Positions 16,380 to 24,384 of a DNA stretch of 64,000 nt are shown one piece after another. A model generated the notes under the pieces. That model was not told where the DNA came from. It made no database searches and saw nothing but the letters and a program-made list of their open reading frames with translations. The stretch covers positions 1-64,000 of the forward strand of contig JBIOEJ010000008.1 of the NCBI GenBank assembly GCA_044445965.1, read 5' to 3'. The translations under genes were made by a program, and so were the position numbers. The stretch's first letter is position 1. Each line of letters opens with the position of its first letter. The stretch comes from GAS188 sp044445965. GTDB taxonomy: Bacteria; Pseudomonadota; Alphaproteobacteria; Rhizobiales; Beijerinckiaceae.

Positions 16380-17379
16380 GGATCAGCACGTCGAGATCGC
16401 CGCTCGGCACGTAATCCGATTTCCGCACCTCGAACTGCGTCGGCGAGATCTTTCTCACGCCATCCGCGCAAAAGCTGACGAGGTTGTCGGGACCGCCTTT
16501 GTCGACGACGAGCCGGAATGCCTTGATCGGACCGGCCCAATTGCCGGCGGTTTTCAGGATGTAGGAGACGCGCTGCTCCTGAAGCGGCGGGAAATCGCTC
16601 TTCGCGACCTGCTTGGCGCGCTCGATTGCGCCGAGAAATGACGGGTCCATGCAATATTTGCGCAGGTAATCCTGGTACCAGCTCTCCTTGGCGGCTTGTT
16701 TTTGGCCGAGACTCGTCCCGGCCGATGCGCCGACGCTCGGCTTGTAGCGGTGCTCCACGGCGAGTTCCCGGCCGGCGGGAAAGCTCTGCTCCCAGAAATA
16801 GGTCGTCTTCAGCGTCCAGCGTGCCTCGAGGTGCTTTTGCATCCCCTTGCCGGCATCGTATTCCTCGGTTTCGGCAAGACCGAGCCTGATGAGCTCGCCC
16901 CATTGGGATTGAGGCAGTGCGTCGAGAGCCTTGTTCGTCGCTTGCAGCTGAGGCTGCAGCGGGATGCCGAGCTTGCGCAGGACATCGGTCCGATCGATCC
17001 CCTTGACGAACACCTTCTGCTCGACGCGGCTCGCCACGGGCCTGCCATCGACCGTGGTCGAGAAGTCGAGGATGTTCTCGGGATTCTCTGTCGGCACCGA
17101 GATGTTGTCGTCCGGGCCCGAGATGGTGATGTCGGGCATCGGGAAGGCCACGGTGACCGTCTTGTCCTGCACGGCCCTGTTGAAGAAGCGATAGCTGACC
17201 CTGATCTCGGTCGTCGAGACGAAGAGGTCCTCCGACCGCATCTCGATATCGGTGCTCTTTGTGAGAATAAGGCCGCCGGTCGCCAGCTCCGCGCTCGAGT
17301 CATTGGCGAGCGCCGCGTGTTGAACCGTCGCGATTGCCAGAAGCGACAGGCCTGCCGAGAGAAACTTATGCGTTCGCAA
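16363..17379 (-). CDS. DUF4424 family exported protein
   Basis: 338 residues. Signal peptide with cleavage after ALA near 25, then the family-defining start of the mature protein: NDSSAELATGGL, KSTDIEMRSEDLFVS, then RVSYRFFNRAVQDKTVTVAFPMPD. The rest is beta-rich with two Cys in the C-terminal part (YCMDPSF, VSFCADG). DUF4424 proteins are periplasmic and uncharacterised. Alone on its transcript as far as can be seen, with the membrane-protein gene 116 bases upstream on the same strand. Confidence 0.8.
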   Translation of the reverse strand: MRTHKFLSAGLSLLAIATVQHAALANDSSAELATGGLILTKSTDIEMRSEDLFVSTTEIRVSYRFFNRAVQDKTVTVAFPMPDITISGPDDNISVPTENPENILDFSTTVDGRPVASRVEQKVFVKGIDRTDVLRKLGIPLQPQLQATNKALDALPQSQWGELIRLGLAETEEYDAGKGMQKHLEARWTLKTTYFWEQSFPAGRELAVEHRYKPSVGASAGTSLGQKQAAKESWYQDYLRKYCMDPSFLGAIERAKQVAKSDFPPLQEQRVSYILKTAGNWAGPIKAFRLVVDKGGPDNLVSFCADGVRKISPTQFEVRKSDYVPSGDLDVLILTKQP

Positions 17380-17495
17380 GGTCGATCTCCGCTGCTGTCG
17401 GCCGGTGAAATTGCAACCGGCGAGGTCAGTTCATCGAAGAAGGGCAGGCATTGCAAGCCTCGTCCGCGCGATCGCCGGGCCTCGAGCTCGGTCTG

Positions 17496-18242
17496 CTACC
17501 AGCCCACGAGGAGCCGCAACAACAAAGCGATGACCACGACGATAAGTGAAAGCGCACCGGTTATCGCAACTTTGCGCCGTATCCGGCGCTGGCGGGCGGC
17601 GGATAGTGCCGGCGCCGTCCAATCCGCAGCCTTTGTTCCCCAGACACCCAGCACCCCACCGCGGCCCTCGATCATGCCGAGATCGCGAATCGGCGCGGCC
17701 GCCCGCCTGGCGATGTCAGCCACGAGCTTTGGAAAGACCGAGCTCGCGAGCGGCGTTCCGATTGCCCGGTCCTCGAAGAGGAAAATCAATTCTCCATTCC
17801 TGCGCCGCAGGACATAGGCGCGCTGCATGCTCTGCATCCCGAGGCTGGGATACGCCTCGAGCCGGGTTTCGATCGCTTCGATATCCGCATACAAGATCTT
17901 CGCATGTTGCGAAGCTGCCCGGCGGATCAGCGACCGGCCGGCCGGCAAATCGAGGAGGAGGTGGTCCTTTTCCAGGACGACACGCAATCCCCATTTGCCC
18001 CTCGAATCCCGGGCGACATAAGCGGTAAGGCCGGCCAGGAGACATGCCAGTGCAATGACGAGCATGCTCAGCGCCCATTGCCTGTTGAGCAACAAGAGAA
18101 CGGTGAAAAGCGTCATGAGCGCGCTTGCGCCGCCGAGGACAAGGACGGCGCAGAGCGACAGGAGACGCTGGCCTAGCGGTGTCTGGAAAACCATCGGGGC
18201 CGGTGTGCCATCGCGGGGCGCCTTTTTCGCGGCAATCGCCAT
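17496..18242 (-). CDS. Integral membrane protein of unknown function
   Basis: 248 residues, not recognised. Two hydrophobic segments near 28-78 (LLSLCAVLVLGGASALMTL and SMLVIALACLLAGL) form a hairpin, followed by a cytoplasmic-looking domain of about 140 residues with alternating strands (WGLRVVLEKDHLLLDLP, AYVLRRRNGELIFLFED), and a C-terminal membrane anchor (about 226-246). The soluble part has the look of a bacterial PH-like domain found in small membrane proteins, but this is only an impression. It lies between the methyltransferase terminator hairpin and the DUF4424 gene. Confidence 0.7.
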   Translation of the reverse strand: MAIAAKKAPRDGTPAPMVFQTPLGQRLLSLCAVLVLGGASALMTLFTVLLLLNRQWALSMLVIALACLLAGLTAYVARDSRGKWGLRVVLEKDHLLLDLPAGRSLIRRAASQHAKILYADIEAIETRLEAYPSLGMQSMQRAYVLRRRNGELIFLFEDRAIGTPLASSVFPKLVADIARRAAAPIRDLGMIEGRGGVLGVWGTKAADWTAPALSAARQRRIRRKVAITGALSLIVVVIALLLRLLVGW

Positions 18243-18299
18243 GAACGAAACGGAGGGCTCGCGCCTCGCGCACCACCAAAAGCCGGTACGGCGATCCGA

Positions 18300-18328
18300 C
18301 CGAGGGGCGGCGAGACGCCGCCCCTCGG
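18300..18328 (-). terminator. Perfect 13-bp hairpin after the methyltransferase gene
   Basis: Arms CCGAGGGGCGGCG and CGCCGCCCCTCGG with loop AGA, 10 bases beyond the methyltransferase stop on the minus strand. Very stable, no T-tract. It separates this gene from the membrane protein gene downstream. Confidence 0.6.
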
Positions 18329-18338
18329 GTGCTCGTCA

Positions 18339-19181
18339 CTACCATTCATATCCCGTCTTATAGGCCTTCAGGGAGAAGGAGAGCGGCATCGCCACCTGCC
18401 CGTCGGGCAAGCGATAAAAGCGGTCTCCGGTCTCGACCATCATCGGCAGCCGCTGCCAAGGCAGCACTTCGTGCTCGTGGAAGAAGTCGAGCCGCAGGCC
18501 CGCATCCAGCACGCTGCCGATGATCTCGGATAGCGGGTGCTCCCACTCGTGCAGGCGGTTGTTCACCAATGGCGTGGGGTCTCCCGTGTAGCACGTGGCA
18601 GCCTCCGTCACGACTGGACGATCGCTCGGCGTGCGCCAGGGGAATCCAGGCTCGATCCAGCCATCGACCTCGCGCATCGTGGAAAGATAAGGGTGCTGCT
18701 CGGCGAGGTAGAGAAACCCACCTGGCGCCAACAGGCCCGACACGATTTCAGCCCAGCGGGGGATGTCGGGCAGCCAGTTCAACGATCCCCAATTCACGAA
18801 GACCGCATCGAAGCCTCCCTCGAGCACGCGCTCAGCGTCATAGACATTGGCCTGGACGAAATGCGCCTCGAGCTCGGCCTCTTCCGCGAGCTCCTGGGCG
18901 GCCTTGATCGCCTCGCCGGAAAAATCCAGCCCCGTGACGATCGCCCCGCGCCGCGCCAGGCTCAATATATCGAGGCCGAGATGGCATTGCAGATGCAACA
19001 CGTGCTTGCCGCTGACATCCCCGATCTCGGCTGATTCGATCCCCATCAATACGTCTTCGCCCGCCCGGAAGCGGTCGAGCGCGTAAAACCCCTCTTGGTC
19101 GCGCATGTGGAGCGCGGCGCGCTCATCCCAGGTCGATCGGTTTTCCTGGACCCAACTGCCCGAAGCGCTGTGACCATCCAT
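18339..19181 (-). CDS. Class I SAM-dependent methyltransferase
   Basis: 280 residues. SAM-binding motif I VLHLQCHLGLDILSLA followed by the acidic strand end VTGLDFS and a motif-II-like FDAVFVNWGSLNWLPD; the second half is a substrate-binding cap. It belongs to a broad group of small-molecule methyltransferases whose substrates cannot be assigned. Start chosen at the Met with AAAGGAAG in front; the longer frame adds 56 low-complexity residues. It is divergently arranged with the PaaK-like/ABC exporter genes, sharing a 337-base control region, so it may act in the same pathway. Confidence 0.82.
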   Translation of the reverse strand: MDGHSASGSWVQENRSTWDERAALHMRDQEGFYALDRFRAGEDVLMGIESAEIGDVSGKHVLHLQCHLGLDILSLARRGAIVTGLDFSGEAIKAAQELAEEAELEAHFVQANVYDAERVLEGGFDAVFVNWGSLNWLPDIPRWAEIVSGLLAPGGFLYLAEQHPYLSTMREVDGWIEPGFPWRTPSDRPVVTEAATCYTGDPTPLVNNRLHEWEHPLSEIIGSVLDAGLRLDFFHEHEVLPWQRLPMMVETGDRFYRLPDGQVAMPLSFSLKAYKTGYEW

Positions 19182-19518
19182 GACATAGCTTCCTTTCTTG
19201 CCATTTGGCCCTCGAGGCCAAGAAGGCGCTGAACCCAAGAGCATTTTCGGTGACCATCCTCCGCGCGGTTGCGAACCAGACGGCGGAAATGGCGCGGATC
19301 GAACGATGCCCCCAGCACCGGCCATTGGTGGCCGGGCAGGGGGCTTCACAAGCTTGGTCGGGCGAGCCCGCCCATTGGTTCATGCGAATGACGCATCGGG
19401 AATAAGTTACGGCGGCAAGCTCCAGCCTGTGAACCGAGATGCGTCCCGTTGCGACACAATGGGGTGCACGCGCTCCGCGGCACGTAACCCAACCGGCTCA
19501 TGACATTGGAGAGTTGAG
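19182..19518. promoter_or_regulatory. 337-base divergent intergenic region
   Basis: No gene is seen here. It must hold the promoters of the methyltransferase (minus) and the PaaK-like operon (plus). Two palindromes stand out: TTGGCC-CTCGA-GGCCAA at about 19205-19221 and CCGGCCA-TTGG-TGGCCGG at 19318-19335. Either could be an operator; neither matches a consensus I know. A GGAGAG site ends 7 bases before the ATG at 19519. Confidence 0.45.
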
Positions 19519-21015
19519 ATGGATGCGGCAGTGAAGCTCGTGACGAGTGACAGCGATGATGGTCGATCGGCCATGGAGTTCCTGCCTCAGATCGGCCGTG
19601 ACGAATTGACGGTCGCCCCGGCGAACGAGGACAGCCCATATAATCGTGATTGTCTCGAGTTCTGGGAGTCCGAGCAGACGCGCCCCGCGCATGTGTCGGC
19701 GGGCGCAAGCCAGATTCCGGCGCCGTTCAATGCGTCGTTGGAGTCGTATCTCGACCGCTGCATGGAGCATCCTTATCTGCCGCAGTCGGTCATCAAGGAG
19801 CAGCAGCTCGCCCGCATCAAGCAGCTCGTCGAGCTCGCCTATAACGACATCCCCGTCTATCGCGACAAATATCAGGCAGCCGGCTTCAGCCCGTCGGACC
19901 TGAACACTTATGAGGACATTCAGAAGATCCCGGTCATCACCAAGGCCGAGCTGATCGCGGCTTTCCCCGGTCGCTGCGTGAATTCGCGCTATCAAAGCGA
20001 AGATCTGTTCCCGACGCGGTCCTCCGGATCATCGGGCCAGACGCTGCTGATCCGCGTCGATTACGACGCCATCCTGACCGACACCATCCAGGGCGTGCGG
20101 CAATTCGCCATGCAGAGCGGCGGCAAATACAGCCGCGACGACCTCTTGGCCCATGTCTACACCGTGCCTTGGTGGTTCTCCTCGCTCGACGGCGCCTATC
20201 AGACGGCGTTCATCTCGAATCTCTTGCCGCCGTCGCGCGTCGCCAAGCACCTGCGCAAGATCGCGCCGCAGATTCTCTCGTGCTATCCCTCGAACCTCGA
20301 GGCGCTGCTGCCGCATGCGCAGGAGTTCAATTCGTCCCTACGCCTCGCGGTCACGCATTCGGAATATTCGTCGCGCGCCGCGCGCCAGGCCTGGTCCAAG
20401 CAATTGGGCATCCCGGTGCTCGACGAGTACAGCTCCGAGGAGGCGACGAGGATCGCCCTCGAGCTCCCCTGCGGCCACTATCATGTCTGCGAGGACACGG
20501 TGCACCTCGACGTGCTCGATCCGGAGACCATGCAGCCGCAAATCCCCGGCCGCTCGGGCCTCGCGGTGATCACCAATCTGCTCAACGAGGCCATGCCCTT
20601 CATCAGGTATGTCCAGGGCGACTACGTGACCAGGCCGGAGAACCCCGAACCCTGCGACGTGCAATGGTCGCAGATCGCCAGCATCGATGGCCGCATGAAC
20701 GATGCCTTCATCAATCTCTTCGATCGCAAGGTGCCGGCCGGAAGCGTGCTCGACATCACCTATCGCTGGATGTTCGACAGCGACCTGCACCTCGCGCAAT
20801 TCGAGCTGGTGCAGAAGCGCGCCGATCTGATCGAGACCACCTTCGTGCTCGGCAATGGAGTAGCCGAGAAGCGGCTGCGCGACGTGCTCCCGCATCTCGA
20901 GGATCTGCTGTCGTTGTGCCTGGAGCATCCGGTCCGCGTGAAGGCCAATGTCGTCGAGGCCTTCCCGCCCAAGACCGGCAAGCGTCGGCCGATCCGCCGC
21001 GACATCACGGGATAA
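19519..21015 (+). CDS. PaaK-like adenylate-forming enzyme (phenylacetate-CoA ligase superfamily)
   Basis: 498 residues. After a 60-residue acidic leader comes the PaaK pattern: QLVELAYNDIPVYRDKYQAAG, the phosphate-binding loop TRSSGSSGQT, the segment DEYSSEEATRIALE that matches the YGLSE core, CGHYHVCEDTVHLDVLD, AVITNLLNEAMPFIRYVQGD, and GRMNDAFINLF at the hinge to a small C-terminal domain. Such enzymes activate a carboxylic acid with ATP and pass the acyl group to CoA or another acceptor. The substrate is unknown. First gene of a three-gene unit with an ABC-2 permease and its ATPase, which is unusual for a catabolic ligase and suggests that the activated product, or something made with it, is exported. 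Confidence 0.8.
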   Translation: MDAAVKLVTSDSDDGRSAMEFLPQIGRDELTVAPANEDSPYNRDCLEFWESEQTRPAHVSAGASQIPAPFNASLESYLDRCMEHPYLPQSVIKEQQLARIKQLVELAYNDIPVYRDKYQAAGFSPSDLNTYEDIQKIPVITKAELIAAFPGRCVNSRYQSEDLFPTRSSGSSGQTLLIRVDYDAILTDTIQGVRQFAMQSGGKYSRDDLLAHVYTVPWWFSSLDGAYQTAFISNLLPPSRVAKHLRKIAPQILSCYPSNLEALLPHAQEFNSSLRLAVTHSEYSSRAARQAWSKQLGIPVLDEYSSEEATRIALELPCGHYHVCEDTVHLDVLDPETMQPQIPGRSGLAVITNLLNEAMPFIRYVQGDYVTRPENPEPCDVQWSQIASIDGRMNDAFINLFDRKVPAGSVLDITYRWMFDSDLHLAQFELVQKRADLIETTFVLGNGVAEKRLRDVLPHLEDLLSLCLEHPVRVKANVVEAFPPKTGKRRPIRRDITG

Positions 21016-21017
21016 GC

Positions 21018-21037
21018 GAGGAGCCAACCGGCTCCTC
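21018..21037 (+). terminator. Perfect 8-bp hairpin between the ligase and the ABC permease genes
   Basis: GAGGAGCC-AACC-GGCTCCTC, right after the ligase stop, followed by a pyrimidine-rich run with scattered T. Could act as a partial terminator that lowers expression of the two transporter genes relative to the enzyme. Confidence 0.5.
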
Positions 21038-21078
21038 CCCTCTTCTTCCCGCAGCCGGCCGATAAAGGGACTAGTCCG

Positions 21079-21876
21079 ATGGGTAATTCGCTCGCTCGCA
21101 TCGCCGCCATGACGCTGCGCTACTGGTACTTGCTGCGGGCCTCGTGGCCGAGGCTCCTGGAGGCCGTCTACTGGCCCGCCATGACCATCGTCGTCTGGGG
21201 ATTTCTGCAGCTCTATTTGTCGGGCAGCAAATCGGGGCTGGCGGGAGCCGCTGGAATCCTGCTCGGAGCGGTCTTGCTCTGGGATATTCTGTTTCGCGGC
21301 CAGCTCGGCTTCACCTTCTCGTTCCTCGAGGAGATCTGGTCCCGCAATATCGCCAATCTGATGATGAGCCCGCTACGGCCTGCGGAGCTCGCCGTCGCGT
21401 TGATGCTGATGAGCTTTGTGCGGCTGGTGATCGGCACGATCCCGGTGACGATCTTGGCCTACGCTTTGTTCGGCTTCAACATCTACGGTTTGGGCTTGGG
21501 GGTCGCGGCCTTCTTCGCGAATCTGGTGATCACCGGCTGGGCGCTCGGGCTCGTCGTTTCCGGCGTCGTGCTGCGCAACGGGCTCGGGGCGGAGAGCCTC
21601 GCCTATTCGATGATGATCGTGCTCCTGCCGATCTCCTGCGTCTACTACCCGGCGACGGTCCTGCCCGTCTGGTTGCAGCCGATCGCCTGGTGCCTGCCGC
21701 CGACCTACGTGTTCGAGGGGCTAAGGGCCATTCTGCTCGACGGCGTATTTCGCGGCGATCTGATGCTCGAATGCCTGGCGCTGAACCTCATCTATCTCGG
21801 CCTCGGCTTCGCAAGCTTCATTCTGCTCATGCGCAGCGCCCGTCACAACGGCGCCATCCTCACGATGGGCGAATGA
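21079..21876 (+). CDS. ABC-2 type transporter permease
   Basis: 265 residues with six hydrophobic segments in the ABC-2 exporter layout: first segment AMTIVVWGFLQLYL, a cytoplasmic loop FSFLEEIWSRNIANLMMSPLRP equivalent to the coupling region, then four more segments, ending with LIYLGLGFASFILLMRSAR. The family includes polysaccharide, lipo-oligosaccharide (NodJ) and drug (DrrB) exporters. It would form a dimer in the inner membrane and be driven by the ATPase encoded 45 bases downstream. AAGGGA precedes the ATG. Confidence 0.85.
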   Translation: MGNSLARIAAMTLRYWYLLRASWPRLLEAVYWPAMTIVVWGFLQLYLSGSKSGLAGAAGILLGAVLLWDILFRGQLGFTFSFLEEIWSRNIANLMMSPLRPAELAVALMLMSFVRLVIGTIPVTILAYALFGFNIYGLGLGVAAFFANLVITGWALGLVVSGVVLRNGLGAESLAYSMMIVLLPISCVYYPATVLPVWLQPIAWCLPPTYVFEGLRAILLDGVFRGDLMLECLALNLIYLGLGFASFILLMRSARHNGAILTMGE

Positions 21877-21921
21877 CGGCGACATCGCATGCCATCGCGC
21901 TCAACCTTAGGAACCAACACC

Positions 21922-22839
21922 ATGGACCGCATCGAAGAATTCTCGCACGAGGCCGGAAGCGACAGCCATCCGACCGGCGACGCCGCATGGGAAAGCAAAG
22001 GCAGCCTCGTTCCGGTCACGCCGGATCTGCCGGTCGTGTCCAACCTGCCGGCCGTGTTTGCGTCCGATGTCGCGCCCGCCATCGTCGTGGAGAATCTCAG
22101 CAAGAAATACGGATCGGATTTTGCCGTCGAGGATGTCAGCTTCTCGGTGCCGCGCGGCGCGACCGTAGGGCTGCTCGGCGGCAACGGGGCCGGCAAGACG
22201 ACGACCATCGCCATGATCATGGGGCTCGTCATCCCGACCTCCGGCAGGGCCTGCGTGCTCGGCCAGGATATGGCAACCGCGCGCCATAAGGTGCTCGGCC
22301 GGATGAATTTCGAGAGCCCTTACGTGGCCATGCCGGCGAAGCTCACCGTGCGCGAGAACCTGAACGTCTTCGGGCGTCTTTACGGCGTCCGTAATCTCAA
22401 GGCCCGCATCGCCGAGCTCGTGGAAGAATTCGATCTCGGTGACGTGCTCGATCGCGCCACCGGCCAGCTTTCGGCCGGCCAGAAGACGCGGGCGGCGTTG
22501 GCCAAGGCGCTGCTCAACGATCCCGAAGTCCTGGTGCTGGACGAGCCGACCGCCTCGCTCGACCCGGACCGGGCGGGATGGGTGCGCGGCTGCCTGCAGG
22601 CCTATCAGCGTCGCCGCAACGCGGCGATCCTCCTCTCTTCCCACAACATGCAGGAGGTCGAGGAGCTGTGCGACTTCGTCGTGATCATGAGCTATGGCAG
22701 CATCGTCGAAAGCGGCGCTCCGCAGGAGCTCATCAGCCGCTATGAATGCGAAGGCCTCGACGAGGTCTTCGCCGTCATCGCCCGCGAGGAAGAGGAATAT
22801 TGGTGGGCGGAGGAGGAGGAATCCGGCTCGGAAACCTGA
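21922..22839 (+). CDS. ABC exporter ATP-binding protein with N-terminal extension
   Basis: 305 residues. An extension of about 52 residues with no membrane segment precedes the ATPase domain (IVVENLSKKYG). Walker A GGNGAGKTT (86-94), signature LSAGQ in place of LSGGQ (near 178), Walker B VLVLDEPTASLDPD, and the H-loop SSHNMQEVEEL. The acidic end (REEEEYWWAEEEESG) is unusual. DrrA/NodI-like; powers the ABC-2 permease encoded upstream. AGGAA 8 bases before the ATG supports this start; an ATG 11 codons earlier is less likely. Confidence 0.85.
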   Translation: MDRIEEFSHEAGSDSHPTGDAAWESKGSLVPVTPDLPVVSNLPAVFASDVAPAIVVENLSKKYGSDFAVEDVSFSVPRGATVGLLGGNGAGKTTTIAMIMGLVIPTSGRACVLGQDMATARHKVLGRMNFESPYVAMPAKLTVRENLNVFGRLYGVRNLKARIAELVEEFDLGDVLDRATGQLSAGQKTRAALAKALLNDPEVLVLDEPTASLDPDRAGWVRGCLQAYQRRRNAAILLSSHNMQEVEELCDFVVIMSYGSIVESGAPQELISRYECEGLDEVFAVIAREEEEYWWAEEEESGSET

Positions 22840-22939
22840 TTTCCGCCGATTGGTCAGCGGTCGGCGCAGTTCCTCGAAGACGCCAAGCCTTCGCGGGTCT
22901 CGCCGTCAGCGCGATGCGCGGCTGATGCGTCGGCCGTTG

Positions 22940-23440
22940 TCAAGGGAGCGGCGATGGTGTCTTCCGGGGGCCCATCTCTCGTCCAGTCGGGTCTGTCTCG
23001 AGTACCGACTCGTGCAAACCGTCGATATTTCCCAAGACTTTTCCGTCGCCGTCGATCTGGACGAGAGCCCAGCCGAGATCGGCGACCTCCGGTTCAACTT
23101 TCCCCGGGTCTTCCAAGAGGTAACAGAAACTGAACAGAAGCTCGGCCTGCATGCCGCGAACGACGTCAGTGATATCGTCGTCGGTCGCGCCGAGGGCTCG
23201 AAGCTTCTTCAACGCGTGACCCACACCCGCATATGGTTCGTCGGGGTGGGTCTGGGCGCGCGCGATGGAGCTTCCTATCCACCGCGTATCATCCTCGCTC
23301 ACCACCTCCCGCCATGCTTGCCGCAGGAATAGAAATCGAGCGAGCTGAGGGATTCCCTCCTGGATCTGGGAGCGCGCCCAGCCTTCAGGGTCTTGGGCAC
23401 CCAGGCGTCGAAAGAGTGCCGTCAATTCTTCTTGGTTCAT
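22940..23440 (-). CDS. Conserved hypothetical protein, 166 residues
   Basis: Not assigned to a named family. A soluble, mostly helical protein that begins EELTALFRRLGAQDPEGWARSQ and ends with a compact beta-rich region (LGWALVQIDGDGKVLGNIDG) followed by LHESVLETDPTGREM. Sequence reads as a real protein (balanced composition, conserved-looking acidic and Trp positions). The frame stays open for another 540 codons upstream, but that part is antisense-type shadow of the EamA and GH94 genes; the ATG at 23440 fits the 42-base gap to the EamA stop. Probably the last gene of the GH94-EamA unit. Confidence 0.7.
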   Translation of the reverse strand: MNQEELTALFRRLGAQDPEGWARSQIQEGIPQLARFLFLRQAWREVVSEDDTRWIGSSIARAQTHPDEPYAGVGHALKKLRALGATDDDITDVVRGMQAELLFSFCYLLEDPGKVEPEVADLGWALVQIDGDGKVLGNIDGLHESVLETDPTGREMGPRKTPSPLP

Positions 23441-23481
23441 GCTGGGTCGACCTCCTGATTGATGGATGCGGACGTGCGAAA

Positions 23482-24372
23482 CTACAGCCGCTCGCGGACG
23501 AGCAATGCGCGCGGCATGACGCGGTTGCGCCTGAGCGCTATGATCAGCACGCCGATCAGCGTAATGACGGCGCCCCCGACCATGCGCAGATCGAGCCGGT
23601 CGCCGAGAAGCGCAACGCCGAAACCGATGGTGAAGACGGGCGTCAGGAGCATGAGAGGCGCCACGAGATTGGCCTCGTAGCGGCGGATCAGCCAATAATA
23701 GGCGGTGTGGGCGACGACCGAGACGACAAGCGCGGAGAAGGCGAGGCAGGCGATGAAGGTCCAGCCGCCGCTCCAGGCTTTCGCCATCTGTCCGCTCTCC
23801 AGCAGCGCCGACGCAAGGGCCAGCGGAACGACCGCGCTGAGCCCGGCCCATGCCTGAAACTGGAGCGGGCGCACGCCCTTGATCTGCTTCATCAGGATCG
23901 CGCCCAGCGAGCCTGATGCAGAAGACAGCACCACGAAGAGCAGGCCTTTCGACAGGGCGAGGCCGGCAGGGTCCCAGATCACCAGGATGGTGCCGCCGAG
24001 GGTAAGAGCCATGCCGAGCGCGCGGCGCCAGCGGATCGTCTCGCCCAGCATCACGATCGACAGGAATGTCGTGATCGGGAGGCCGACCTGGCTGACGATC
24101 GCCGCGCTCGAGGCAGTCGCATCGCGCAAACCGACGAAATAGATGCCGAAGCTGCCGCCGCCGATGAGAAACGACGCGGCGACGAGCCGCAGCCTCGGTT
24201 GCGGCATGGGATAGAGCCATGGGAAAACGGCGAGCGTGATCAGCACGCAGCGCAACGCTCCGTAGAAGAGCGGCGGCACGCCGAGCTCGGACACGACGAT
24301 CTTGCTGACGATCGCGTTCATGCCCCAGATCAGGCAGATGGCCACGACGATGGCGAGATCGCGTAAGTACAT
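23482..24372 (-). CDS. EamA/DMT family transporter
   Basis: 296 residues, ten hydrophobic segments in two EamA repeats (CLIWGMNAIVSKIVVSE at the start; ATASSAAIVSQVGLPITTFLSIV at the end of repeat 1; AHTAYYWLIRRYEANLVAPL in repeat 2) and a basic cytoplasmic tail. It is encoded 12 bases after the GH94-type phosphorylase gene and must be co-transcribed with it, so a role in moving the sugar or a derived product is plausible but not shown. Confidence 0.85.
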   Translation of the reverse strand: MYLRDLAIVVAICLIWGMNAIVSKIVVSELGVPPLFYGALRCVLITLAVFPWLYPMPQPRLRLVAASFLIGGGSFGIYFVGLRDATASSAAIVSQVGLPITTFLSIVMLGETIRWRRALGMALTLGGTILVIWDPAGLALSKGLLFVVLSSASGSLGAILMKQIKGVRPLQFQAWAGLSAVVPLALASALLESGQMAKAWSGGWTFIACLAFSALVVSVVAHTAYYWLIRRYEANLVAPLMLLTPVFTIGFGVALLGDRLDLRMVGGAVITLIGVLIIALRRNRVMPRALLVRERL

Positions 24373-24384
24373 GGGATGCGCGGA

